From: Mesodorylaimus sp. YZB2_4
Taxonomy: Eukaryota > Nematoda > Enoplea > Dorylaimida > Dorylaimidae
Assembly (NCBI GenBank): GCA_030248295.1
Contig: JASANH010000209.1
Location: 682,001-746,000, forward strand
Direction of reading: 5' to 3'
Length of the DNA stretch: 64,000 bases
Shown here: positions 12,501 to 22,827 of the stretch, piece after piece
Position numbering within the stretch: the first letter of the stretch is position 1
Layout: every line of letters starts with the position of its first letter
The notes under the pieces: model-generated
Database searches by the model: none
Told to the model about the DNA's origin: nothing
The model's input: only the letters and a program-made list of their open reading frames with translations
Program-made: the position numbers and the translations under genes

Positions 12501-15500
12501 GCACGACACTTGCTTGAGTGTAAAATTCAGTTTCAGATGAGGCTACAACGGACACCAGAATCGACCTTGACTTGTTTTACTGTTAGCCGTGCATGCCGTG
12601 GGGCTGCATTGCTTTTATGTTAGCCGTGCTGGCTTGCATAATTTCAGGACAAAAACTCTAAATCTTCATCAAATCGTACCCTTTGACAGCTGTCGATCAT
12701 CATCGAAAAGCGGCACGGCTAACAGAAGAACTAGCAAAAACAAGGATGTTTTTCAGACCGAATGCATTTTGAATATTGAAACTCGATACACTCGGCCCGA
12801 CCTGTTCAGTGGAGACACACAAGGTCTGGTCGTAGATTACTTTGACAACAACTGTATTGGTACGTGACTATTTCGAATTTGAGCTTCGGCTTGAGATTGT
12901 TTTCCTTGCTAGGCCTAGCCACAACTGCGGTCCCTCCTTACTTCCCCCCGTCTCTTGTACCCACCGCTGTACCAGCATACACCGTCTTACCGATACAACC
13001 CACACTGCTTTCATCCCCGCCGCCAAGCTATGTACGGCCTGTTCATCCGCAACCTCCACCCCAGCCACCCCCCGCCCCACAGCCCTACCCGCAAATACCG
13101 AACCTGGTGCAGGCCCCATCGCCGACCGAATACACTGCGTCCACCTACTCGGCTAACCAATGGATTCAGTCGGGGGCACCCGTCTACTCGACCGCGTCGC
13201 TGGGATTGGCTGGCGGCAGTGAGGGTGCCAGGAGTTCTGGTAAGACTGCTCGACCCTTAGCTTCGTCTCTGCTTTTTGTGTTTTCTATTATTCCAATATT
13301 TAAATGGGGCAGAATGTCACTTTTTTCGACTGTTATCGTCAACCGTGATGTTTCAGTCCAGCAATATTCAACTCTCTGAAAAAGTGCCCAGCACTGGTCA
13401 CTTTAGGAGGAACGGGTTCAAATCCCAGCTAGCGCTAAATTTTTGGATATGAATTTCTTCTCGTCTCAGGATCCGAATCACCGCCTACCCAGGAGCCACC
13501 TCGCCCATCTCCGAGGAATCGTAACGATGTGGCATTCTTCACTGATTGTCGTCCCGAAGGCATCAGTGTCACGGCTATTTTCAAATCTCCCGCTTCTGGA
13601 GTCCTCTTCGCCAAAAACAAACTGCAGACGTGCAAGGAAGAATTCACGTCCACTGACAACGTCGTCTTGAAAATTCCGTTGTCTGAAAGTGAAAAGGACT
13701 GCGGCCAGCAACAGAGTGTAAGCCACAAAATTTCTACCTGAAACCATATTTTACACACCCACTGCGAGTATGAATAAGGTATTTCTGATGAGGTAAAAAA
13801 GTAGGTTTAGAGCTTGGAACAGGAGGGCAGTCAGGGATAACAAGAAGCGCTATATTTCTGCAGGGTGTGTAAAATATGGTTTCAGATAAGGCTTCGTATT
13901 TTCCCCAAAGGATTGTGTTAGACTGGAGGGAGCAAAAAGACACAAATCTGATGGCTCTGTCTGTGTCTGCATGTCATGTCACACTTTATCCATGGGCAAG
14001 CACCGTACGGCGCACTCGAGGACTCAGGACTCATGTTATCCCTGACTGTACATTTTTCATGCCTGATCAGCACCCTCACAAGGGGAGCATGGGCAGAGTT
14101 CAACAATCACTGTCTTGTAAAGTATCGTACCGCAAACCATTTCTTGTGACAGGCATCTGGCCAGTACCAGCTGACCATTGTCCTGCAGCAGAACGGATTG
14201 GCCATCCAAGGCTTGATGACCAGCGATGATGTTATGTACGAGGTCAACTGCGATCTATTGTCGGCAGGTCGGCCTTCCCTGACGACTATTCCATCGCATA
14301 CCGACAGGTACTTTGGTCCCTCCTGTCCAGCTCTCGTTCTGCAGTCACTCTAGTTTCAGCTACGCGACCCCCCTGGTGGTTGAAGGCAATGTTGGCGGGG
14401 GACCAGCAACCCCGCCCACAGAGAGCACCACTGGCGAGGGTGCGCGTAATCCAATACCAGAGGCGCAAGTCAGCATGGACTTGCTGAGGGATGGTGTGCC
14501 CGTCTCCAATGTCCTGTTGGGGGAACAATTGGAGATCAGATGGAGGATCACTGCGCCAGGTAAGGGCCTTTAATGCCATTTAGATAGGATACCCTCTGCT
14601 GCACAGAAGATGTCACTTTCCGAAACTCTCACAATTAGTGTGCTGCAGAGTTTTCGCTCTACCCATGATAACTACTGTGTCATCGCCAGCTGGTTTGGCT
14701 TTCTGGAATGCCAGGCTGTGTGCGCCATATCCTGCGGCCTGTGGCGTGGTAATATATGGTTTCAGATTGCGCTGTAAAATGTAGTGTCAGACTGCGCTAT
14801 AAAATGTGGTTTCAGATTGGGTTTTCTGCTGGAAACGGTGTCAAACCTTTTCAGATAACATTGGCTTCTTCGTTCGTGATTGTTCAGCAGAACGCGTTGG
14901 AGGCAATCCACCCGACCCAGCACCATTGCAGCTGATCAGTGAAGGGTAAGTACAGTGGTGATTGTGGCTCTGTCAATGCCTTGAATGTATTTTGTGCAGG
15001 TGTCCAGACAGCGCTGTCTCTGGTCGAATAATATCAGCACCTATTGTCAAGGCCAGTGATGGTCTGGCCACCAACATTACCGTGTTCCGGTTTGACGGAT
15101 CTCGCAGTGTGCGACTGCGATGCCTGATTGACATGTGCGCGGGGGAATGCACTTCGGTGAGTGGACGACTTATTGACGTAATCCGGACGTGCCAGTCTAG
15201 TTTTGCACGGCCCTGCCTGTAACTGATGCACCAACTCGCGTTGTGGTAGATGAGGTCTGAGGAATGTAGAAACGGAACTATCAACGAATAGAACTGGTCA
15301 AACAACCTGTGCTACTGAAACCAGTTTGGACCTGCAGAGTTGTCTGTTCCCTTGAACTACAGCACTGCAAAGCAGATAAATAATGTATGCAGTGACATGC
15401 TGCATTGGTAGCCTCTGCGCATGAGGTAAACTGGTGACCTACGACCAAGCTATGGCAGTGGTTCCTGGGCGCACAGGTGTACTGTAACCGCTTTTCAGTC

Positions 15501-17371
15501 CGTCATGCCATACTTTATCCATAGGTAAACACTCGAGGGCTAAGGACACATATTTTACCAAAGTTTTTTACCCAGGCGGGAGTCGAACCCTGCTCTGTAA
15601 TTGCACTCCCATCGTGGGAGGCAGACGCCTTGACCGCTAAGCATGGGTCACGAACAAGGTCTGGGGGGGGGGGGGATTCGATCAAACATTGACAGATGTG
15701 GCCGACTTCTTCTTTCATCCGCGTTTGGTTTCAGGCTCGGTGTCAAATCAAGAATCGAGAATGGCAATCGTTTGGTAGACGACGCCGAGCCGCTTTGGAC
15801 CGCCCAGTGCCCGCAGTGGCATCGACCAGTCGTAGTCCCACTCTTGTGTCGACAACTGCACTCAGAAAATCAACCGTCTTCACCATCGTTGACGAGTTGC
15901 CAAAAACAAGCGAAGCTGCAACCACTGTTCGAACCCATGGTGATGGAACGCTGGGGGTCAGTACCAGGGGCGATAGCTTCTCCTCGCCACCTCCAATCAA
16001 TTTGAACGATTATGAACCTCGAGGTAAAGAGAACGCGAGTGCCATCGATGGTGATATGAGGTCCTGGCTTCTTGTGGTAGAACCTGAGTGAGTGGGGGGT
16101 CTCGAGGGTCACGGCGTTGTCAAGAAAGTTTGGGAAAAGCTATAGCATGTCTGTATGCTGTACCATAGGCCCCTTGTTGTGGGTCGACCATGGCTCTTCC
16201 TCGATCGAGGTTGTAACTCAGAAAGTGTCATGCCCGTCTGAGCATCCAAGACCCGAGCAATAATGAACAGTGCAGAACACTTCAGGCAGACCTCCTAGTC
16301 GTAGGAAACAGAGACCAACCTGACGGGCTTCCGTCTAGCCTGGAGGAGCGTATCAACCAGCTCACGAAGGCAGGCCAATGCACTGTTCCGTGTATAAGGC
16401 TGCTGGTCAAGGCAACCAAGTACAGAACCCTTTCCCACAGGCCAAACACGCCTATCGCACTCTGGTTTCGCTGGTGCCAGCAAGGTCCCCATCAACATGG
16501 ATTCGCTCTCATTGATCAAAATTTTATTTTTTCAGAATCCAGGTCTTTTATCCGCTACAACGGGCAGATGTGCCTGGTGCGTCCCTTGTTCGTTGGTCTG
16601 ATGACCACGTTGGCCATCATATGCACGGCTGAAGGACTGGTGGTCAGTGCCTGCTGCTGGTCTCGACACTGTTCTCGCAACTCGGGCTCGGACGATGGGT
16701 CTGAGCACGACGATCGTCTTCATCAACGTCTCGTGTCAGCTGTTCGTCGATCCTCCTTTTTCGCCACTGCATTCGGGGGTGGCAGAGGAACTAGCACCCA
16801 TTCGTTCTCTCAATCCAGCACCGTGGCCGCTCGGAGTCAGCTGGCTACGAAGAAAAGACGAAGACAAAGGGGCGATCAGAGTTCGGGTGGCGGCAGTACA
16901 ACCACTACCATCGGAGGGAGTAGTGGCGAGGAGCGCAAGGACACCTCCTTGTCCAAGAACCGTCGCCGACCCCTTCTACCCATGTCCACACCGATGACCC
17001 TGCCACCCGCACCCGCTCCCAAAATCGATGCGGCCGCCAGGGCCAGTTCACTCAATCGACACCACCCGCAACCCCCTGATCTCCCCGCTCGACCCCGCAT
17101 CACCGTGGCCTCCACCCCTGTGCACCCAGTGGCTGCCGAAGCGGGGGGTGAGTGGGCCATGTCACCACCCAACCATGCACCCAAACCGACGAGGCTCGCG
17201 CGCGATGGCAGCCGACTGGGAGCGGGCTCGATCAGCGGGGCCAGCACCATCGATTGCCCAAGAGCGGACCTGGCGACGTCCCCCGTCCTCCACACTTCAG
17301 CCTACAAAGCATCGCAGGCCAGGAGACGGCAACTGACTGACAATGGACTGTGCACAAGTGACTTCTTCTAG
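6559..17371 (+). CDS. NompA/NOAH-like PAN and ZP domain transmembrane matrix protein
   Basis: Exons: 6559-6622, 8200-8327, 8563-8716, 8774-8847, 8995-9567, 11424-11577, 11745-11920, 12757-12859, 12913-13239, 13470-13717, 14153-14307, 14360-14559, 14855-14945, 15000-15156, 15735-16023, 16536-17371. All sixteen join in phase to 1,242 codons. Order: signal peptide (1-21); PAN/apple modules at about 24-112, 119-210, 291-380 and 386-476, each with paired cysteines (e.g. SECLKACLEA) and a closing Y/F-x-x-x-C element; a Gly-run and Pro-rich linkers; ZP domain about 610-865; furin-type site RRRR at 883-886; transmembrane segment about 977-1006; a 235-residue Ser/Arg/Pro-rich cytoplasmic tail. In known families (Drosophila NompA, C. 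elegans NOAH-1/2) such proteins tie sensory cilia or epidermis to cuticle. Orthology to one member is inferred. The ATG at 6559 is chosen because it begins the signal peptide. Introns host many small elements listed below. Confidence 0.9.
7290..7319 (-). repeat. Copy of a recurrent motif (translated QP-LGF-MFQP)
   Basis: On the minus strand the sequence CCTCGGGTTTATGTTTCAGC lies here. Related copies are at 24589-24615 (-), 38313-38340 (+), 39131-39157 (+) and 46735-46760 (+). Located in intron 1 of the PAN/ZP gene. Function unknown. Confidence 0.4.
7780..7990 (+). mobile_element. Retroelement-like coding scrap, pair of 16318-16500
   Basis: Translation gives FLPRLKEHIDQPTKA, which aligns with LPSSLEERINQLTKA encoded at about 16325-16380. 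Both lie in introns (1 and 15) of the same gene and both contain stops. They look like old copies of one mobile-element coding region; the family is not identified. Confidence 0.35.
8397..8512. mobile_element. MITE-like inverted-repeat element, family with GTTAGCCGTGC termini
   Basis: The left end CTGTTTTTCTGTTAGCC (8397-8413) is the reverse complement of the right end GGCTAACAGAAAAACAG (8496-8512), enclosing a 116-base element in intron 2 of the PAN/ZP gene. A second copy is at 12580-12725. It is too short to encode a transposase, so it would be non-autonomous. Confidence 0.6.
9690..9985. repeat. CCGAACCAG word-repeat pair
   Basis: Degenerate copies of GAACCAG/CCGAACC at about 9672-9745 are followed by the inverse wording (GGTTCGGCCGG, TTGGTTCTGGTTC) at about 9957-9985. 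It lies in intron 5 of the PAN/ZP gene and is one of several loci built from locus-specific short words. Confidence 0.4.
10393..10409 (+). repeat. Solo copy of GTAAAATATGGTTTCAG terminus
   Basis: Exact 17-base match to the terminal inverted repeat seen at 13738-13885 and in the Ly6 gene. It lies in intron 5 of the PAN/ZP gene. No partner end was found nearby. Confidence 0.5.
11985..12105 (-). mobile_element. tRNA-derived SINE remnant
   Basis: Read on the minus strand it carries an A-box-like GGGTTAGGCGTCTG segment and a TGCCTCTCACACCG anticodon-arm-like stretch, then a tail with GTGTCCCTTCGCCCTCAAGTG. The same layout occurs at 15502-15652 and 48745-48906. Located in intron 7 of the PAN/ZP gene. 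Confidence 0.45.
12580..12725. mobile_element. MITE-like inverted-repeat element, second GTTAGCCGTGC copy
   Basis: CTGTTAGCCGTGC (12580-12592) is matched by its reverse complement GCACGGCTAACAG (12713-12725). A further internal ATGTTAGCCGTGCTGG lies near 12615-12630. It sits in intron 7, about 30 bases before exon 8 (12757), so it is close to the acceptor region. Confidence 0.6.
13738..13885. mobile_element. MITE-like element with CTGAAACCATATTTTAC termini
   Basis: The left end CTGAAACCATATTTTACACA at 13738-13757 continues with CCC, and its exact reverse complement is at 13863-13885. Together they bound a 148-base element in intron 10 of the PAN/ZP gene. The right terminus ends in GGTTTCAG, which is itself a good splice acceptor. 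It encodes no protein. Confidence 0.65.
13970..14060 (-). mobile_element. Tail fragment of the tRNA-derived SINE
   Basis: Shares the tail wording seen at 15502 and 48745 (on the minus strand, GAGTCCTCGAGTGCGCC and ATGGATAAAGTGTGACATGA). The tRNA-like head is missing. Intron 10 of the PAN/ZP gene. Confidence 0.4.
14750..14824 (+). repeat. Three tandem 25-base units, each containing an acceptor-like terminus
   Basis: Units start at 14750, 14775 and 14800. They carry TAATATATGGTTTCAG, TAAAATGTAGTGTCAG and TAAAATGTGGTTTCAG, each followed by ATTG/ACTG wording. They lie in intron 12, 30 bases upstream of the genuine acceptor of exon 13 (ending at 14854), and so form a series of potential decoy 3' splice sites. 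Confidence 0.6.
15502..15652 (-). mobile_element. tRNA-derived SINE, best preserved copy
   Basis: On the minus strand: head with A-box-like TTAGCGGTCAAGGCGTCTG, B-box GGTTCGACTCC, then a tail ending TATGGATAAAGTATGGCATG. The head resembles a tRNA but the anticodon arm is distorted, so this is a SINE or tRNA pseudogene rather than a tRNA gene. Intron 14 of the PAN/ZP gene. A run of ten or so G follows at about 15662. Confidence 0.6.
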
Positions 17372-17700
17372 TGCCGCTCGTGTATTGATGCTGTGTAGCC
17401 TGTGTGATAAGATGGTCAGCATATTGTCCAGGCACACAGCAGCAAAAGCGGATTTAGCCCTATCAGCCGCTAGAATACTTTCTAGAATCGTACCCTCCCC
17501 CTGATACTCAATCAATTGACTTTGTCAGTTAGAAAAATTGCTTTGGTTTGGAGAAAATCTCGCTCAAATTTCAAATTTTAACCCGAAATTGTGGCCAGCA
17601 TATGCTTCCTCGGTAAAATAAGATTTAAGTGGTCAGTTCGGTTTAGTTGGATAGTGGAACAACAAGCCTGAAGAATGAGCTGTTCATCCCCCACCCCCTG

Positions 17701-17860
17701 AAGATACTGGGTCCCCTACAATAGGGTTGCCCCACGGTACACTGTACATAGGTACACTGCACCTATGTACAGTGTACAGGGTCCACGGTACACTGTACAT
17801 AGGTCTGACCTATGTACAGTGTACCGTGGGGCAACCCTATTGTAGGGGACCCAGTATCTT
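17701..17860. mobile_element. Near-perfect 160-base palindromic element
   Basis: A left arm of about 53 bases beginning AAGATACTGGGTCCCCTACA is the exact reverse complement of the right arm ending at 17860. The centre is filled with further GTACACTGTACATAGG inverted words, so the whole transcript would fold as one hairpin. It lies 330 bases past the PAN/ZP gene stop. It is most simply a MITE; a hairpin small-RNA precursor is possible. Confidence 0.6.
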
Positions 17861-18485
17861 TCCCTTCGACTGACATGTTCAGGAAGGCAAAAGTTTTCAC
17901 TGCTGCGCCAACAGCACGCGCTCATTTAAAGCTTAGTATAAGATACCTTCGAGCATCACGACACACGAATACCTTGTGTCATTAGGTAGAGTGGATGCCA
18001 GGGGCGCCTAAAGTCTAGCCAGTCTTGCCTAAACATGGTCTCCGCTTACTGAAATGACAAATCAAACGGACTCCACTCCAGATAGTTCTATCGAAAGAAT
18101 AAAGCTTTCAGGGACTCGGACTGCACACAATTTGGAAAGGCATTAGAGCAGCCACATCAAAAAAAATTCATACCATGGGAAGTGAATGAGAAAGTAAAAC
18201 CAAATTTTAGAGGACAGGCAAAGGATTTTGAGGGGTGGGAACCATTGGTCCATTTCGCACATCCTTCTCTGTGCAACACAGTCACCACGCGCTCTTAGAC
18301 GAGGCGGGGTGTACGGTACCAACGTGGGTCACCATGCTACCCCAGCGAAGCGTACACATGCAAGCAGTGCCTGGTTTGCCAACAGCCTGCGAGTGTAATG
18401 TTCTGAGATCCTGCTGTGCACGCACCAGCAGTTGTCAAACGGATGTGCGCACTCGCTGCGGGCAGCTGCTTCCAGGCCGAGTACC

Positions 18486-19182
18486 ATGCTGACTCAGGTT
18501 CGGGCCATAATTTTCTGCTGGCAATGTCGAGAAGCGTTCGATCGACGAGTAAGAATACGGACATTTGTATTATTGGGCACGGTGATCCTTATTCAGCTGA
18601 TCTTGGTACAGTCGATGGCACTACGATAGGACTCGGCCGAACCAGCCTTCGTTTTCTGCCGAAACCGAATATGGGAATGTTTTTTCGTAAGCCTGGCTAT
18701 CGCAACATTATTTTATTTGGTGCCTCGAAATACGACAATGGTCCATGTTGGTGCCCGGACGATTAGGTGCGTATTGATCCTGAAATTGGTTGTCCCCGTC
18801 ACTCTTGTTTTTGGTCAAGGATTTATTTGCTGCTGCATGCAATGGCGATATCGCATTATTTTTGTATTTCCATGGCGACCGTACTTTATGCGTTGGTCCA
18901 AGCGTCTTTGTCGAAGAAGGCAGTAGTCCTGGCCACATTGCCAGTCATACTCCCTCTTCGTCTGTCACCCGTCGGGCACTTAAACCTTGGATTTCTGCAT
19001 CTCCTTATCTTGCACGAGGCAGACATACAGTATGCCTCGTGTTCCCCGTCAATCCGCAGCTCCAAATCGGCCTGCCAACTATTGATCTGCGAGGATTGCC
19101 CCCAGAAATTTGGCTATCGTTAAACGAGTTTCCGCGGTGGATTGCGATTAAGTTGAGTCCAGGGGTGGCCGTGCCTGCGTGA
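18486..19182 (+). pseudogene. Unrecognised multi-pass membrane ORF, copy 1 (broken)
   Basis: Starts with MLTQVRAIIFCWQCREAFDR like the intact copies at 22828 and 40322, but reaches an in-frame stop near 18629. The rest of the similarity is spread over other frames, with the end (…PRWIAIKL…VAVPA) at 19182. Similarity to the intact copies is clearly lower than theirs to each other, so it is the oldest or least constrained copy. Its 3' flank (ATTAGTACGGGTTAAAAAGA…) resembles the flank of the 40-kb copy, so the duplicated unit extends beyond the ORF. Confidence 0.7.
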
Positions 19183-19504
19183 ACTGAAGGATGTGATTGG
19201 TGATCATCATGAGCGCTTTTGTGGTCAGTATTGTGTTCCATATTTTATTAGTACGGGTTAAAAAGATTTGTGCGGACGCGGATGCGACCTGGGACACCAT
19301 CATGGATTGGTGACCCTTCAGATAGCAGCAGCCGAATGTGCAGCAGATCTTGTTCGGCACTGAAGATGGTCTTGCACTCTTGGTCAGGGCAGTGAAAGGG
19401 CCCGAAATCTACGTGGTTCAGTCTAAAGTTTATGTGCAAATAAGAAATAAGTGTTGATCGATCGGCAAATCGATCAATAAAGGTGAATCCTGTCCCGTCA
19501 TCTC

Positions 19505-19670
19505 AGAGGTGACTATTGTGATGAAGCTAGGCTTATGACCTACAGACCTAACCACACATCAATGATGCTTACCCAAAGTGCGTTGATATGCTTGATACCG
19601 AACGCTACGACGAGCACCAGCAAAGCGTGCCATTGATTGACTACCAAAACGAATTATGCGACATAATGCA
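19505..19670. repeat. Dispersed repeat, pair of 30020-30190
   Basis: Both places share TCAATGATGCTTACCCAA followed by a similar GCTGGTATG-type stretch and GCGAGCCATTGA-like wording. Divergent; origin unknown. Confidence 0.35.
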
Positions 19671-20659
19671 AAACGGGCTACAGCGCTGGCCCTCGCCTGT
19701 GACCCTGAACATATTACCTGAGCGTGGGTTGGCGCCGTTGATCGACTGGACTTAGAAATTGCTGTTGTCGATGTCGTTGGCTTGGTTGGTAGCACTGCTG
19801 GAATAGACCTTGTCGGGAGGAGGTCGCTGGAGTGGTTTGCTCCATACAATCATGGTAGTTGTGAAATGTGTTTTCGCGCGCTCGCCGCTTTTGGACAATT
19901 TCTCTCGAAATTTGTAGCGAGAACAAATGCACATGTCAGCGGAAGCTTTTTAGAGAAAAATGTTCCTTCACACGCCCTGGAATCAGTTTAGTGACATAAT
20001 ATACTGAACAAAACATCCCTGGAAAAAATATGCTGACCTCAAAATATATAAATTATGCTGTCATTTCATACTGAGCAAAATATTTTTTGATAAAAACTGA
20101 GCAAAATGAAACAATAAAAAGAGTACGGACAACAAAGCATGTCAATGAATCGAAAATTGTATTTGTGGGCCAATCTGCGAAGATAACGAATCAACTGATG
20201 GCGGTCGTTCTGAAGCCATTCCGGATCGCCATCAGCGATCCGAGCGATATCACGATACTACCAGTTTCTCGTTACAACCAATCGTTGCTCGATCTTGAGT
20301 TCGTTCAAGCTTTTTTCCTTTTGCGGAGTTTCAATGAGTTTCCAAATGCTCGGGTTGTGCGCCCCAATACTGTAACTCCATAAATCCACGACTCCAGCCT
20401 TCGCAGCACCAAGAAAGCTTTTCTTGCTGACGCCGGTTGAAGCTTTTGACGGGATCCCCATGAAAATCTACGCAGGATAAGCTTCAAGAATATAACGTTC
20501 TTCACCCCTGTGCCGCTTGCAGATAGCTTCGATGTAGAGGGGGAGGAACTACAGTATCCTTGCTAGTGAATTTCGTGCAGCGCTCAGTACTTTGCGTATG
20601 ATCTAATCGTAAGTTTTATTCCTGTTTACCCATTATTCGGCATGAAAAAGGCACTTTTA

Positions 20660-20775
20660 TTACCGTTATAACGCGTTATCTAAAACTAGATATCGTTACC
20701 ATTATCGTTTTTTATTGGCCAAAAAAGATCTCATTAACGCGTTAAATATCGTTATCAACGTTAACGTTTATCAAC
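20660..20775. repeat. CGTTA/TAACG word-repeat region
   Basis: Dense overlapping CGTTAT, TTAACGCG, AACGTTAACG words form small palindromes such as TAACGCGTTA. An A/C-rich strand-biased stretch ending in a C run follows (20880-21020). Confidence 0.4.
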
Positions 20776-21356
20776 ACCTCAGAGATGATACTTGACGATG
20801 GTGGCGACGGTGGAATTTTTGCCAATCTGTCACTTTTTCCAAAGTCGCCTCGCGCTCAACCGATTGACAATGAACGCCCAAAGCCAACACGACCAAAAAG
20901 CCTCGTCCGAGCAACCAAAAAAAGAAAAAGAAACAACAAAACCACAAAATTCCTCAAAAAAAACACTCACACCAAAACCTCCCACAACTCCCCTCCTCCC
21001 CACCCCACCCCCCCCCCATCTTGCCACTAAAAAAATCAGCTGCTTGAGCTGCTGATCAGAAGCTGAGCGGAGTTCTGAATGATGTCAGGACGCTTTCGCA
21101 ACGAATGAATGCGTATTACCAGAAGGACCCACTGGCCGTAATTGTTCAAGCCCAGTTGATTAGCCAAGTCAGGAACAGACAGGAGAAAATGACGGCTCTA
21201 GCAATATCCGCCATCTGGGATTTGGATATAATTATCAACTTGACGACATAGTGATGCAGACACTGCTGCCATCGCGCGCGAGACTGTTGGTTGCGACAGC
21301 CCCAGGCAATCACCATCAAGTAATTGAAAGGGCCCACAAGTGCCGCAAAGAGTTGA

Positions 21357-21910
21357 TTGTCCATTCTATTTCGATATGGTCATTCGAAAATCGATCTGCT
21401 GCCAAATTTGCAATTGTGTGAACAAACTTTGACCTGGTACCATGAGGTAAAATATTTGGGTGTTTTGTTCGCGTCGGATATGAAATTCAGTGAACATATA
21501 TGTGGCAGTGCGTCGATGCAACGCTATGATTGGTGCACTTAGGAGGAAACTGGGGAGACATGCACCGCCTCCTGTTTTTATGAAAGTTCACGATTCATGT
21601 ATAAGATCAATTTTAGAATACGGTTGCGTAGCATGGGATCCTGTTTTAAAGACTGATATTGATCAATTGGAGCGTGCCAATAGGTACGCACTTAGGCTAG
21701 CATTGAACGATTTTACCAGCTCCTATTCTGATGCCTTGGTAAAGCTTGTTGGTCTACGCTTTATGATAGGAGGAAAGGTTTGAAATTGACTCAGTTTTAT
21801 AAATTTTACCATGGTATTCATGATTTTGGAAATGCACGATTCTCCCACAAATCTGACTTCGTGTTAGCGCTCGGACCTGCGAAGCCCATCATCTGGTTGT
21901 CCCCAGGCAT
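21357..21910 (+). mobile_element. Decayed LINE: 3' end of a non-LTR reverse transcriptase
   Basis: Translated pieces in successive frames read VKYLGVLFASDMKFSEHI, then RRCNAMIGALRRKLG, RSILEYGCVAWDP and DIDQLERANRYALRLAL. This is the YLGV…SILEYG…WDP…IEQLERxQ pattern typical of the thumb/C-terminal part of Jockey/CR1-like reverse transcriptases. Frame changes near 21510 and 21775 show it is dead. The catalytic YADD region is not present, so this is a 5'-truncated insertion or an eroded one. Confidence 0.75.
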
Positions 21911-21992
21911 TACCTTACATGCTTTATCAGAGGAATACATCTGCTTTGATTTTACTACATGTCCAAATTTTTTTATTAATTATTTGTATGTA

Positions 21993-22130
21993 CAGTCGAC
22001 CTCGAATAATTGCAACCGCTCGGGACGCCAAAGAGTTACAATTAGCCGAAGTTGCAATTACCGATATTGCAATTACGCGAAGTTCAGCAAGATTTTCGAA
22101 AAAAAAGTTGCAATTACGCGGAGTTTTATA
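21993..22130. mobile_element. End of a pogo-like non-autonomous element
   Basis: CAGTCGACCTCGAATAATTG begins here and continues into wording very like the reversed right end of the element at 49849-50569 (GCAACCGCTCGGGACGCC…). The CAGTCGACC…ATAATT termini are typical of pogo/Tigger-type DNA transposons. The other end is not seen. Confidence 0.5.
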
Positions 22131-22351
22131 TGCTATGCGAACACTAGTAATCTTTATCTTTGTTACCACTACTAAACTTTATTGATGCTTTGCTTTCAAA
22201 AAACGTTTTTTATTAGGGAAACAACATTTCTTATTCACATTGTTTTTAACTAATCAAGTGCAACTAAAATCTCTTCCCTAATATTACAGTAAAAACAGTT
22301 AGCAATGTTGCGTTGACGATGATGAATTAGAAAGTTCTTTCTGACCATACA

Positions 22352-22395
22352 GTCGAGCCCGCTTATAGTCACACCAGATAATGTCACACTCCGGA
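22352..22395 (+). mobile_element. Another pogo/Tigger-type terminus
   Basis: CAGTCGAGCCCGCTTATAGT preceded by TA, followed by a CTCCGGATACAGC segment. Only one end is visible. Confidence 0.35.
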
Positions 22396-22402
22396 TACAG
22401 CA

Positions 22403-22470
22403 TCGGCCGACCCACCGACCCGGCCGACCCACCCCCGACCCGACCCCGCCTGTGGGTCGGCCGGGTCGGT
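22403..22470. repeat. GACCC/GGGTC palindromic word repeat
   Basis: CCGACCCGGCCGACCCAC is exactly reverse-complemented by GTGGGTCGGCCGGGTCGG, with a 19-base CCGACCC-rich loop. One member of the locus-specific word-repeat class. Confidence 0.6.
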
Positions 22471-22827
22471 TAAATTTTGAATTCCCGCCATATACTAACC
22501 GCCTACTGCAGTCGAGGCCTGTGCTACTAGAAACCAGATACTACATTGCATTTTTTGCGATGCAATTTATATTGTTGGTTTTGATACATTTCGTTTCTCA
22601 AAGAAAAAGGGGTCAAAAGGAAGCTTGGAAACCTGTTTCCCAAGGGTCGAAATCTCACAGAGAGCCTGTCATAAGGAGGATTTAGAGGGGTGGGAACCCT
22701 GTTGGTCCACAGCCTGGTTTGCCAATATCCTGCGAGTGTAATGTTCAGGATCGACTATGGTGCACAGCACCAGATGCCAGTCGGGTGTGCGCGCTTGCTG
22801 AGGGCAGCTGCTTCCAGGCCGAGTACC

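Noticed and set aside
15502..15652. Functional tRNA gene
   Set aside because: A- and B-boxes are present but the anticodon arm does not fold into a normal loop and acceptor strands do not pair; better read as a SINE.
16876..17295. 139-codon minus-strand frame
   Set aside because: Antisense to the open, phase-consistent last exon of the PAN/ZP gene; Ala/Gly-rich composition is typical of a shadow frame.
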